NCBI RefSeq assembly: GCF_014698035.1
Contig: NZ_JACJSF010000075.1
Location: 1 to 37,802, forward strand
From: Desmonostoc muscorum FACHB-395
Lineage (GTDB): Bacteria; Cyanobacteriota; Cyanobacteriia; Cyanobacteriales; Nostocaceae
Direction of reading: 5' to 3'
Length of the DNA: 37,802 bases
Each line of letters begins with the position of its first letter. Positions within the stretch are counted from its first letter, which is position 1. Below are positions 23,447-30,874 of this stretch, piece by piece. Under the pieces are notes generated by a model. That model had not been told where the DNA came from. It searched no databases and saw only the letters and a list, made by a program, of their open reading frames with translations. The position numbers and the translations under genes were made by a program.

Positions 23447-24370
23447 ATGAGACAGTCATCTCAAGTCGGAAAAACTCTTTTATTAAAAGTAATTGGAGTT
23501 AGTTTTGCTGCAAGTCTTGCTTTGTTTGTTGGCTTCAGTGTATTTGGTAAGAAACCTGAATCAAATGAAGTAAAAGTGCGGGTATCTTTGTTGCAAACAA
23601 GCATCATTGAGGATAGTTCGGAGTTTATCGCTAGCGTAGTCTCACGTCGGGGAGCAACTCTCCAGCCACCAATCGAGGGTCATATAACTGGAATATTTGT
23701 TAGAGCGGGAGATACAGTTGCAGTTGGAGAAAAAATTATGGAATTAGTACCTACCAAACGACAAAAACAACTCCAGCACTTCAAGATTTCGGCTCCCCTA
23801 GCTGGCATTGTTGACGACATTCCGGTAAAAGAAGGTGAATTAGTTAATACTTCTCGTCAACTCACCCAGATTGTTCAAAACCAACCTTTGGAGGTGAATA
23901 TCGCTGTACCAACTGAGGAAATATCTAAATTGTATAAGGGAATGCCAGTGAAGTTGATGGACGACCAAAATCGGAGCTTTGCTATCGCTAAGGTATTTTT
24001 TATTTCTCCTAGCGTCAACAATAATAGCCAAACAGTACTTATCAAAGCGCTGTTTGATAACTCCAAAGGTGAGTTGCGAACAGGTCAATCAGTAAGCGTT
24101 AGACTGATCTGGGACAAACGTCCGGGATTTTTAATTCCAGTTACAGCAGTATCTCGCTTGGGTGGAGAGACTAGTGTTTTTGTGGCTCAAGCACCGGAAA
24201 AACCGCAACCTGGAGCGCCGACGCTGGTGGCTGTACAAAAGTCTGTAAAATTAGGAGCTATTCAGGGGAATAATTATCAAGTTCTCTCAGGACTGAAGGC
24301 TGGTGATAAAATCGTTGTTGAAGACATTCTGAATTTAACTAATGGTACTCCTATCATTCCTGAACTATAG
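23447..24370 (+). CDS. HlyD/RND-type membrane fusion protein (efflux adaptor)
   Basis: 307 residues. An N-terminal membrane anchor (LLLKVIGVSFAASLALFVG) is followed by a lipoyl-like half (GHITGIFVRAGDTVAVGEKI), a very short connector, and the second half (HFKISAPLAGIVDDIPVKEG). A beta-barrel segment follows (PLEVNIAVPTEEISKLYKG) and then a membrane-proximal domain (SVKLGAIQGNNYQVLSGL). Usual family members have a long alpha-helical hairpin between the lipoyl halves; here it is reduced to about 12 residues. It would be periplasmic. No ABC or RND transporter or TolC gene is in the window, so it must work with host partners or has another role. Confidence 0.85.
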   Translation: MRQSSQVGKTLLLKVIGVSFAASLALFVGFSVFGKKPESNEVKVRVSLLQTSIIEDSSEFIASVVSRRGATLQPPIEGHITGIFVRAGDTVAVGEKIMELVPTKRQKQLQHFKISAPLAGIVDDIPVKEGELVNTSRQLTQIVQNQPLEVNIAVPTEEISKLYKGMPVKLMDDQNRSFAIAKVFFISPSVNNNSQTVLIKALFDNSKGELRTGQSVSVRLIWDKRPGFLIPVTAVSRLGGETSVFVAQAPEKPQPGAPTLVAVQKSVKLGAIQGNNYQVLSGLKAGDKIVVEDILNLTNGTPIIPEL

Positions 24371-24443
24371 GGCGTAAAAGTAGCGAACAGAAACGTCGCG
24401 GCATACCTTGACTTCAGCCTCTACGCTAGGAAGAGAGAAGTGG

Positions 24444-24968
24444 ATGAAAACACACAAAATCAAGAAAGCCTCTCAAGCTCTGACAATTATACTTGAGCAT
24501 TATTTAGAGGGCAATATTCCCATTGAAGTAATGCCAGAGAACCTTGAACTTGAGGTAAAGCAGCTTAAGGTTAAAACTACCGAAATCGATGGTCTAGAGG
24601 CAGCCGTAGCCGAGCAACAAAAGGAATTCAATGATGAGATAAACTCGCTTAGGACAGAAATCGATGGACTACGGCAAGCTCTTATTAACGCGGGGTTATC
24701 ATCTCTGCGAGAGAGGGTAGAGGACATCCCCAAAGGCAAAATAAAATTCTCATATTCTGATCATGATGCTAAACAGGGGCTAACCAAGACTGACCTGTGT
24801 GAGCGGATAAATATCAACGGTAGTCAAATCAATCAATGGGCAACGATGCTTAATCTTGACCCTGATGAGTACCTGTTTGAGTTGACTGGGTGGAAGAAAC
24901 CGCTCAATGCTCGGCGGTATTTCCCGGTATTGGAGAACGAGCAAAAGCAAGGTGCAAAAACTAGCTAG
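24444..24968 (+). CDS. Coiled-coil protein with C-terminal helix-turn-helix-like region
   Basis: 174 residues from ATG 24444, chosen for the AGGAAGAGAG Shine-Dalgarno 12 bases upstream; a TTG at 24408 would add 12 residues. An N-terminal helix region (KKASQALTIILEHYLEGNIP) is followed by a heptad-rich coiled coil (about 40-90, EIDGL repeated). Near 125-165 is a helix-turn-helix-like stretch (LTKTDLCERININGSQINQW). It is probably an oligomeric DNA-binding regulator. It lies 73 bases after the HlyD-like gene on the same strand and may share its transcript. Exact family not recognised. Confidence 0.65.
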   Translation: MKTHKIKKASQALTIILEHYLEGNIPIEVMPENLELEVKQLKVKTTEIDGLEAAVAEQQKEFNDEINSLRTEIDGLRQALINAGLSSLRERVEDIPKGKIKFSYSDHDAKQGLTKTDLCERININGSQINQWATMLNLDPDEYLFELTGWKKPLNARRYFPVLENEQKQGAKTS

Positions 24969-25294
24969 TAGTTCCGATTGCCCTAGTGTCAATCAACCGG
25001 ACGGTGGCTAGGTGCTTTAGAGGTATCCAATGCACACGCATACACAGCGCTCAAGTTCAAACGTTTTTTAAAAGCTTTAAGGGGAAATTCCGTCACAATA
25101 TGAAGTTTTGTTACGGAATGCGTAATTGTTACTAGTCTAGCTGAATTCACACATGAAAGATTTAGAAACCTAATTCTTTCCTCCTCCTCTAAACTTGTTC
25201 CTTCTTTGGCAAACTGTACTAATCGAATTTCTGTTAATTAGTACATTACAAAGTAAGTTCACACAATTACCAGAGTGCAATAAAAGTAAAAGTT
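24969..25294. other. Intergenic region with two inverted repeats
   Basis: 326 bases. ATTCCGT (25087-25093) / ACGGAAT (25113-25119), extended by CAC/GTT with one mismatch, could terminate transcription from 24968. TGTACTAAT (25215-25223) / ATTAGTACA (25237-25245) is a 9-bp perfect inverted repeat 50 bases before the small gene at 25295 and may be its operator. No gene seen. Confidence 0.5.
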
Positions 25295-25504
25295 ATGGAT
25301 TCTCAGAAAAAACAACAGTTACTAGAAGATGTTCAGAGCGAATTGAGTAATCACCTAGACAATTCTGACCCGAATTCAATTGATTCTAAGAATGCTGTTA
25401 ATAAGCAAAAACTTCAGACTGTTGCAATAGCATTTACATCTAATAATACTGCGCCATTAACTTGCGGATTAGATGATAATGGTCAACCTGTATGTGTGCC
25501 TTAA
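25295..25504 (+). CDS. 69-residue peptide, possible secreted or modified peptide precursor
   Basis: MDSQKKQQLLEDVQSELSNH begins a charged, leader-like N-terminal half. The C-terminal part is more neutral, carries two cysteines (TCGLDDNGQPVCVP) and has a Thr/Ser/Asn stretch before it. This leader-plus-small-core layout is like ribosomally made, post-translationally modified peptides, but no double-Gly motif and no modification enzyme gene are seen. Its own upstream inverted repeat (25215-25245) suggests separate regulation. The coding call rests on composition and isolation, so confidence is moderate. Confidence 0.5.
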   Translation: MDSQKKQQLLEDVQSELSNHLDNSDPNSIDSKNAVNKQKLQTVAIAFTSNNTAPLTCGLDDNGQPVCVP

Positions 25505-25909
25505 TAGTCTTGTCTAGTCTCAGAAAACAATAATCGAAGCCAGATTATGACACTTTTAATTAATCAATTTATTAAGAAACTAGGTTGAGCGTAGAGTCAT
25601 GTGGAATCTCCGAGACGCTTGTTCAAGAAAGAATACATACGTCAGTCTCAGAATTCAGGATTAATTCTGTACAAGCGGTGGATGAATAAAGGGGTTTAAC
25701 ACCCTTACTAAATAGATGATTTAGTCATTTTAAATCATTGCCGAGTCGGAATCACCCACTGTTTACATTCTGACGGATGTATTATTTTAAAATCTGCTAT
25801 CCTTCTAAAAAGACATAACAATTGCTACGCTAATCCTAATTAAATATAGGTGCAACGTCACATTTTTTTCAGCGATTGGTAGTTATTTTTAAGGGGTGTA
25901 AGATTTGGC
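25505..25909. other. Intergenic region upstream of the haemagglutinin
   Basis: 405 bases, probably holding the promoter of the gene at 25910. Small inverted repeats such as GATTTA/TAAATC near 25720 and an AAGGG/CCCTT hairpin near 25688 are present. No gene seen. Confidence 0.5.
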
Positions 25910-28258
25910 ATGAATAGTTTTTGGAACTTGTTTCAAAGTTTAGGAGTTGCAATAGGTAGTGTAATAGCTTTATCCGCAAATTCTGCTATTGCTCAAATTA
26001 TCCCAGATGGTACTCTACCTACTAATTCGCTTGTCAAAACACAGGGAAATACCACAATTATTGAAGGTGGAACCCCAAAAGGCAATAATCTGTTCCACAG
26101 TTTTAAGGAGTTTTCCCTAATTAATAATGGAAGTATAGCTGAGTTTAAATATGTTGGGGATATTCAGAATATTATTAGTCGAGTGACAGGGAAATCCGTT
26201 TCTGAGATTAATGGTATGCTTACAGTTAACGGCACAGCCAACCTGTTTCTGATTAATCCTAACGGGATTATTTTTGGGCCCAATGCTTCTTTACAAATTG
26301 GCGGTTCATTCGTAGCGAGTACGGCGAGTAGTCTGAACTTTGCTGATGGAATCTTTAGTGCCACGGATATTCAAACAAAACCCCTGCTCTCAGTAAATGT
26401 TCCCATTGGTTTACAATTCGGAGCAACTGCCGCCCCCATCCAAAATAAATCTCAAGCATTAAATTCAAATGGCGCACACATTGGTCTACAAGTACAGCCA
26501 GATAAAACCTTAGCACTTGTAGGAGGTGATATAACGCTCTCAGGCGGAAATTTAACAGCAACGTCAGGACGAATAGAGCTAGGAAGTGTTGCTGGTAATA
26601 GTTTGGTCAGCCTGAAACCAACGAACCAAGGTTGGCTCTTGGGATATGAAGGTGTCCAAAATTTCCAAAACATTCAACTAATGCCGCGAACTGATGATAA
26701 AGGTTCCGAGATGCCATCTCTGGTAAATGCTAGTAATAGAGATGGCAATGGAGGCAATATTCAAGTCCAAGGCAACTCCGTTGAACTTACTGGTGATTCT
26801 GTTAGCTTAATAACTCAGACTACGGGTGCAAAAGATGGCGGAGACTTAACAATTAATGCCAAGAAATTAATCGTTCGCTCTGGTGCGTCCATATCAACTG
26901 CTACTAGAGGTACGGGGAATGGAGGAAAGTTAACTGTGAACGCTTCTGAGTCTGTGCAGGTGATTGGTAGCGTTCCCTTACTAAATACTATTGCTAATGC
27001 TTTTAGACCAAGTACATTATCTAGTCTAACTACTGTTGCTGGAAAAGCTGGTGATCTAGTTATTAACACCAAGAGGCTGCTTATTCAAGATAGGGGACAG
27101 ATCACAACACAATCTAGTGCAGCGTTTCGGAACTTAAAATTTATAGCTGGTACAGGAACAGGAGGAGATTTGACTGTGAACGCCTCCGAGTCCTTAGAAG
27201 TAAGAGGTAAGGACAGCGGCTTGTTTGCTTCAACTAAGACTTCCGGAGATGCTGGAAAAGTCACAATCAATACAGGACAATTGATTGTCCGTGACCAAGC
27301 TGAAGTAACTGTGAGCAGTCTATTTGACAAAAACTACATCTACCCAGGAAACACAGTCAACTTAGGGAAGGCAGGCGATCTAAATGTAACTGCTGGCTCT
27401 ATACTTCTAGATAACCAAGGAAGACTTACATCTGACAGTTCTTCAGGTCGGGGTGGTAATATTACGCTACAGGTGCAGGATTTATTACTGATGCGCCGCA
27501 ACAGTCAAATATCCACTAACGCAGGTACAGCACAAGCTGGTGGGGATGGCGGTAATATTACCATCAATGCGCCGTCGGGTTTCCTCGTTACTGTCCCCAG
27601 TGAAAATAACGATATCACGGCAAATGCTTTCTCAGGCTCTGGTGGTAAAGTTACAATCAACGCTAAAAGTATCTTTGGGTTTGTGCCGCGCACTCGTTCA
27701 GACTTAGTGAGGCTGTTAAACACTTCTGACCCAGAGCAACTAAACCCAAGTAACCTTCCAACCAGCGACATTACTGCTTTTTCTCAACAAAGTCCTTCAT
27801 TAAATGGCACAGTACAAATCAACTCACCAGATGCTGACCCCAGTAAAGGATTAGTGCAATTGCCCGTAAATTTAGTTGATGCTTCCCATCAAATTGTTGC
27901 TGATTGTAATTCTGGTGGAAAAACAGGAAGAAGTTCATTTATTGCTACTGGACGTGGAGGAGTAATAGCCGATCCTACGCAGCCATTGATATCTGATGAT
28001 GCAGTGGTGGTAGATTGGATTACGCTCTCTCCAGAAACGAAGAATCGTGCTGAGGGTAGAAAGAACAGAGTAGTTGTTCAGAAGCAACGAAACACAGAAT
28101 CATCACAGAAAGTTAATTCTGTCAACGTCCCTACTCAAATTGTGGAAGCCCAAGGATGGGTTATAGATGCCAATGGTAACGTGGTTCTGGTTGCTCAAGC
28201 GCCAAATGCAAGACCTAATAGCCCGACACTAGCGACTGCATCTTGTGCTGCTCATTAG
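25910..28258 (+). CDS. Two-partner-secretion haemagglutinin-like exoprotein (TpsA)
   Basis: 782 residues. A signal peptide (residues 1-28, ending AIAQ) is followed by the TPS secretion domain. Its conserved motifs are NNLFHSFKEFSL, NGTANLFLINPNGIIFGPNA and GGSFVAST. After about residue 260 come beta-helix type repeats rich in Gly/Asn (GGNIQVQGNSVELTG; GGKLTVNASESVQV and similar). The end (ADCNSGGKTGRSSFIATGRG) is the usual C-terminus of cyanobacterial members. Known TpsA proteins cross the outer membrane through a TpsB barrel with POTRA domains. None is encoded here, so export needs a host TpsB. A role in adhesion or contact is inferred. Confidence 0.92.
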   Translation: MNSFWNLFQSLGVAIGSVIALSANSAIAQIIPDGTLPTNSLVKTQGNTTIIEGGTPKGNNLFHSFKEFSLINNGSIAEFKYVGDIQNIISRVTGKSVSEINGMLTVNGTANLFLINPNGIIFGPNASLQIGGSFVASTASSLNFADGIFSATDIQTKPLLSVNVPIGLQFGATAAPIQNKSQALNSNGAHIGLQVQPDKTLALVGGDITLSGGNLTATSGRIELGSVAGNSLVSLKPTNQGWLLGYEGVQNFQNIQLMPRTDDKGSEMPSLVNASNRDGNGGNIQVQGNSVELTGDSVSLITQTTGAKDGGDLTINAKKLIVRSGASISTATRGTGNGGKLTVNASESVQVIGSVPLLNTIANAFRPSTLSSLTTVAGKAGDLVINTKRLLIQDRGQITTQSSAAFRNLKFIAGTGTGGDLTVNASESLEVRGKDSGLFASTKTSGDAGKVTINTGQLIVRDQAEVTVSSLFDKNYIYPGNTVNLGKAGDLNVTAGSILLDNQGRLTSDSSSGRGGNITLQVQDLLLMRRNSQISTNAGTAQAGGDGGNITINAPSGFLVTVPSENNDITANAFSGSGGKVTINAKSIFGFVPRTRSDLVRLLNTSDPEQLNPSNLPTSDITAFSQQSPSLNGTVQINSPDADPSKGLVQLPVNLVDASHQIVADCNSGGKTGRSSFIATGRGGVIADPTQPLISDDAVVVDWITLSPETKNRAEGRKNRVVVQKQRNTESSQKVNSVNVPTQIVEAQGWVIDANGNVVLVAQAPNARPNSPTLATASCAAH

Positions 28259-28603
28259 ATAACTTGTAAAAATTTCACAGTTCTCAATGTCTTATACTTT
28301 TGGGCATTCTGTGTACGAACAAAATTTATTTGCCTACTTGCATAAATCTTGAATTAACGCTGATAACTATATATAAACTTGATTGAGACATTTTGTGGAT
28401 CTTCTCATTCCAGGCATATAGGCTTATCTGGTGGCGATTTATGCGTTTATCTGGGAACTTCAAAAACTCTCCTTTGCTAAGTTTTTATATGAGTGTTTGA
28501 AAGAGCTTTGATGAGAAGTTATACAAGAATCATTTTATTGTTGAAAATTTCGCTGTAAAACAGTCAAAATCTAACCCTGTTTATCCCTTTCTTGAAAATC
28601 AGT
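28259..28603. other. Intergenic region before the lysozyme gene
   Basis: 345 AT-rich bases after the haemagglutinin stop. I see no gene, no strong hairpin and no clear repeat. A promoter for 28604 should lie here. Confidence 0.4.
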
Positions 28604-29485
28604 ATGAATACTTTGAAATTTGGCGACTCTGGATTAGAGGTTGAGAAGCTTCAGAATCAATTGAACAAATTGGGATTTGATTGTGGTAGCGTAGACGGGA
28701 ATTTTGGACAGAAAACTAAATTAGCAGTTGAAGAATTTCAAAAAATAAAAGGGCTGAGTGTTGATGGTAGCGCGGGTTCTGTAACACTAGATGAATTGTT
28801 TAACCCATCTAATAACCTATTAACGCTAGGTATCGATGTTTACCAAGGTTCGGTAGATTGGCAAGCAGTAAAAAATGCGAACATTTCCTTTGCCTTTGCT
28901 AAAGCCACTGAAGGTGGTGACTGGCCAAGTAAGCCCCCTGAAAATAGCTGGTTTGAAACTAACTGGCCTCAGATGAAGCAGGTTGGTTTGATTCGTGGTG
29001 CATACCACTTTTTTCAACCCCTGACGAACGTCCAAGCACAGGTAAACAACTTTCTCAACAAAGTACACAACGTCATTGAATCCAACGATTTCCCACCGAT
29101 ACTGGATGTAGAAGATGCCCCAGATTATATGCAAGGGCGATGGAGACAAATTAATCTTGATGAACGGATTGGTCGCATAAAACAATGGTTACAAATAGTA
29201 CAGGAAAAGACGGGGCGCTCCCCCATTATTTACACTAATCCCAGCTTCTGGGAAGAGTATATGCAGTCCACTGAAGAATTTACTAATTATCTATTGTGGA
29301 TTGCACATTATGATGCGCTCAAACCCAAGATACCTGCTAATAATTGGGGAGGTAAGGGTTATGCAATTTGGCAAAATACAGAACACGGTATTGTAGATGG
29401 AATCAGTGGCAATGTAGATATAAATAGGTTTAATGGCTCAGGAGAGGAACTCATAGCTTTGGTTAAAAGTACAGAAGTTGCCTAA
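28604..29485 (+). CDS. Peptidoglycan-binding GH25 lysozyme
   Basis: 293 residues from ATG 28604; a TTG at 28592 is possible. The N-terminal PG-binding domain (about 5-65: LKFGDSGLEVEKLQNQL, then a DGNFGQKTKLAVEEFQ unit) is followed by a GH25 muramidase domain (about 75-290). GH25 signatures are GIDVYQGSVDW, FAFAKATEGG, RGAYHFFQP, PPILDVED with the acidic pair, and the closing GNVDINRF. It would cleave the NAM-NAG bond. There is no signal peptide, as in phage endolysins or proteins exported by other means. It precedes an M15 peptidase gene by 70 bases, so the two probably act together on the cell wall. Confidence 0.9.
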   Translation: MNTLKFGDSGLEVEKLQNQLNKLGFDCGSVDGNFGQKTKLAVEEFQKIKGLSVDGSAGSVTLDELFNPSNNLLTLGIDVYQGSVDWQAVKNANISFAFAKATEGGDWPSKPPENSWFETNWPQMKQVGLIRGAYHFFQPLTNVQAQVNNFLNKVHNVIESNDFPPILDVEDAPDYMQGRWRQINLDERIGRIKQWLQIVQEKTGRSPIIYTNPSFWEEYMQSTEEFTNYLLWIAHYDALKPKIPANNWGGKGYAIWQNTEHGIVDGISGNVDINRFNGSGEELIALVKSTEVA

Positions 29486-29555
29486 TGCATTTATGTGTCA
29501 ACCAGATGTTTTAAAGAAACGATTTGATCACTGATTAAGGATTAAGAGAGGAATT

Positions 29556-30389
29556 ATGGTTTTAATTAAAGATATAAAGGAATTCAGTATTCTTCCGGTT
29601 CGGGGAATCGACAGGCAGTTATTATGGCAGTTCGAGCAGTTATTTCCCAATCTATTGGTCAGCATTGAAAATTTAAACATTCAGTTAGGACAAGGGCTTT
29701 TTCCCTACTGTCAAACTTCTACAAAAAATGCTTTAAAAAATTTTCTAGAGGCTTACGGTAAACCTTTAACTATCAATAATGCTTACCGCTCTGTAGTTGC
29801 TCAAACTGTGCTTTATAACAACAAGAATTTAAAAAATAATCGAGTTGGGGAACCGGGTAAATCGGATCACCAAAATGGTATATCTTTGGATATTGAAGAA
29901 TGGGAACAGGTAAAAAATTTGTTAATTGAACATGGATGGAAATGGACTTATGAACGAACAGATGCCATGCACTTTGACTGGACAAATGATATAGAACAAA
30001 TCAAGGATAAGACAGTTAAAGCTTTTCAAAGCTTGTGGAATAATGCCAACCCCGAATCCGAACATCTTATTGTAGATGGTGATCTAGGAGATATTCAGGT
30101 TTCCCAAACTTTTAAATGTATCAACAATTCACCTGCTGAAGGCTTCCCAAATGTAGGGTATCCTAGAACCTTACGTCTGACTGAACCAATACAGAATGGT
30201 GAAGATGTAGGAGAGCTTCAGCTAGCACTCAGGAAGGCTGGGATTAAACTTGAGCTAGCTGATCAAGTATTTGGGACACTAACCGACCAAGCAGTTAAAG
30301 AATTTCAAAAAGCTAACTCTTTGAAAATCGATGGAATCGTGAGTGCAGAAGGAGAAACTCGTAAGGCTTTGATGCTTATTACTCCCTAA
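29556..30389 (+). CDS. M15-family peptidase with C-terminal peptidoglycan-binding domain
   Basis: 277 residues with a good Shine-Dalgarno (AGAGGA) before ATG 29556. The first half is a VanY/D-Ala-D-Ala peptidase-like M15 domain; the zinc ligands are H105 and D112 (SDHQNGISLDIE) and H139 (DAMHFDW). The second half carries a PG-binding repeat (QNGEDVGELQLALRKAGI, then FGTLTDQAVKEFQK). The PG-binding module is at the opposite end to that of the lysozyme upstream. It lacks a signal peptide. The pair cuts both the sugar and the peptide of peptidoglycan. The stop overlaps the end of the minus-strand RHH frame at 30386. Confidence 0.85.
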   Translation: MVLIKDIKEFSILPVRGIDRQLLWQFEQLFPNLLVSIENLNIQLGQGLFPYCQTSTKNALKNFLEAYGKPLTINNAYRSVVAQTVLYNNKNLKNNRVGEPGKSDHQNGISLDIEEWEQVKNLLIEHGWKWTYERTDAMHFDWTNDIEQIKDKTVKAFQSLWNNANPESEHLIVDGDLGDIQVSQTFKCINNSPAEGFPNVGYPRTLRLTEPIQNGEDVGELQLALRKAGIKLELADQVFGTLTDQAVKEFQKANSLKIDGIVSAEGETRKALMLITP

Positions 30390-30508
30390 TCTGACAAAAT
30401 AAAATCTTCATGTTTTGTGCTGATATCCGCCATTACATCAGTAAGAAATTCTCCTTGACGGGATTTGGCAATAACGGACATAACAAGTCTTTGATGGTCA
30501 GGAATGGC

Positions 30509-30658
30509 TTAAAGTGCTTCTATAACAACTGAGCGAAGAATCTCCGAGCGATTTTTGACAACTGCCTGTGCATAAAGATTGAGGTCGCTTATATATCTTT
30601 CTTCTAAGCGAATTGTGATATTTGACAAATTAGATTTATCCGATTTGGGGCGTGCCAT
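30509..30658 (-). CDS. 49-residue ribbon-helix-helix protein (possibly a truncated gene)
   Basis: MARPKSDKSNLSNITIRLEE starts a typical CopG/Arc-like RHH: a beta strand (NITIRLEE), helix A (YISDLNLYAQAV) and helix B (SEILRSVVIEAL). It stops at TAA 30509-30511. The same frame stays open for 40 more codons down to a TAG at 30386-30388 (AIPDHQRLVMSVIAKSRQGE...), so the TAA may be a nonsense mutation in a 90-codon gene. An RHH alone is functional at about 45-55 residues, so the short form may suffice. The heptamer array at 30709-30834 lies just upstream, as expected for an autoregulated RHH. Confidence 0.65.
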   Translation of the reverse strand: MARPKSDKSNLSNITIRLEERYISDLNLYAQAVVKNRSEILRSVVIEAL

Positions 30659-30874
30659 AAAGAGAATTTACCTTGAATAAATATCGGCTGAATAGTCAAA
30701 TTATTCTCGTGTCTGAAAGGGTGTCTATTAGACACACGATGTCTGATGGTGTCTGAACTGGTGTCCGAGTAGTGTCTCTGCTATGTAAGGGTTTCAGGCT
30801 TTTGGTGTCTGCCGTGTCTGGGGTTGATGTCTGCCAACTATGCCCCGTTTTTACATACCTTTAGCCAGACACCA
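30659..30874. promoter_or_regulatory. Heptamer (GTGTCTG) array, likely RHH operator or centromere
   Basis: GTGTCTG or a one- or two-base variant starts at 30709, 30721, 30739 (ATGTCTG), 30749, 30761, 30772, 30805, 30814 and 30828 (ATGTCTG). Inverted copies are at 30729-30735 and 30866-30872. The pair 30721-30735 is a perfect 7+1+7 palindrome. Most neighbouring starts are 9-14 bases apart, about one helical turn. The array is between the RHH gene start and the end of the ATPase gene. Confidence 0.8.
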
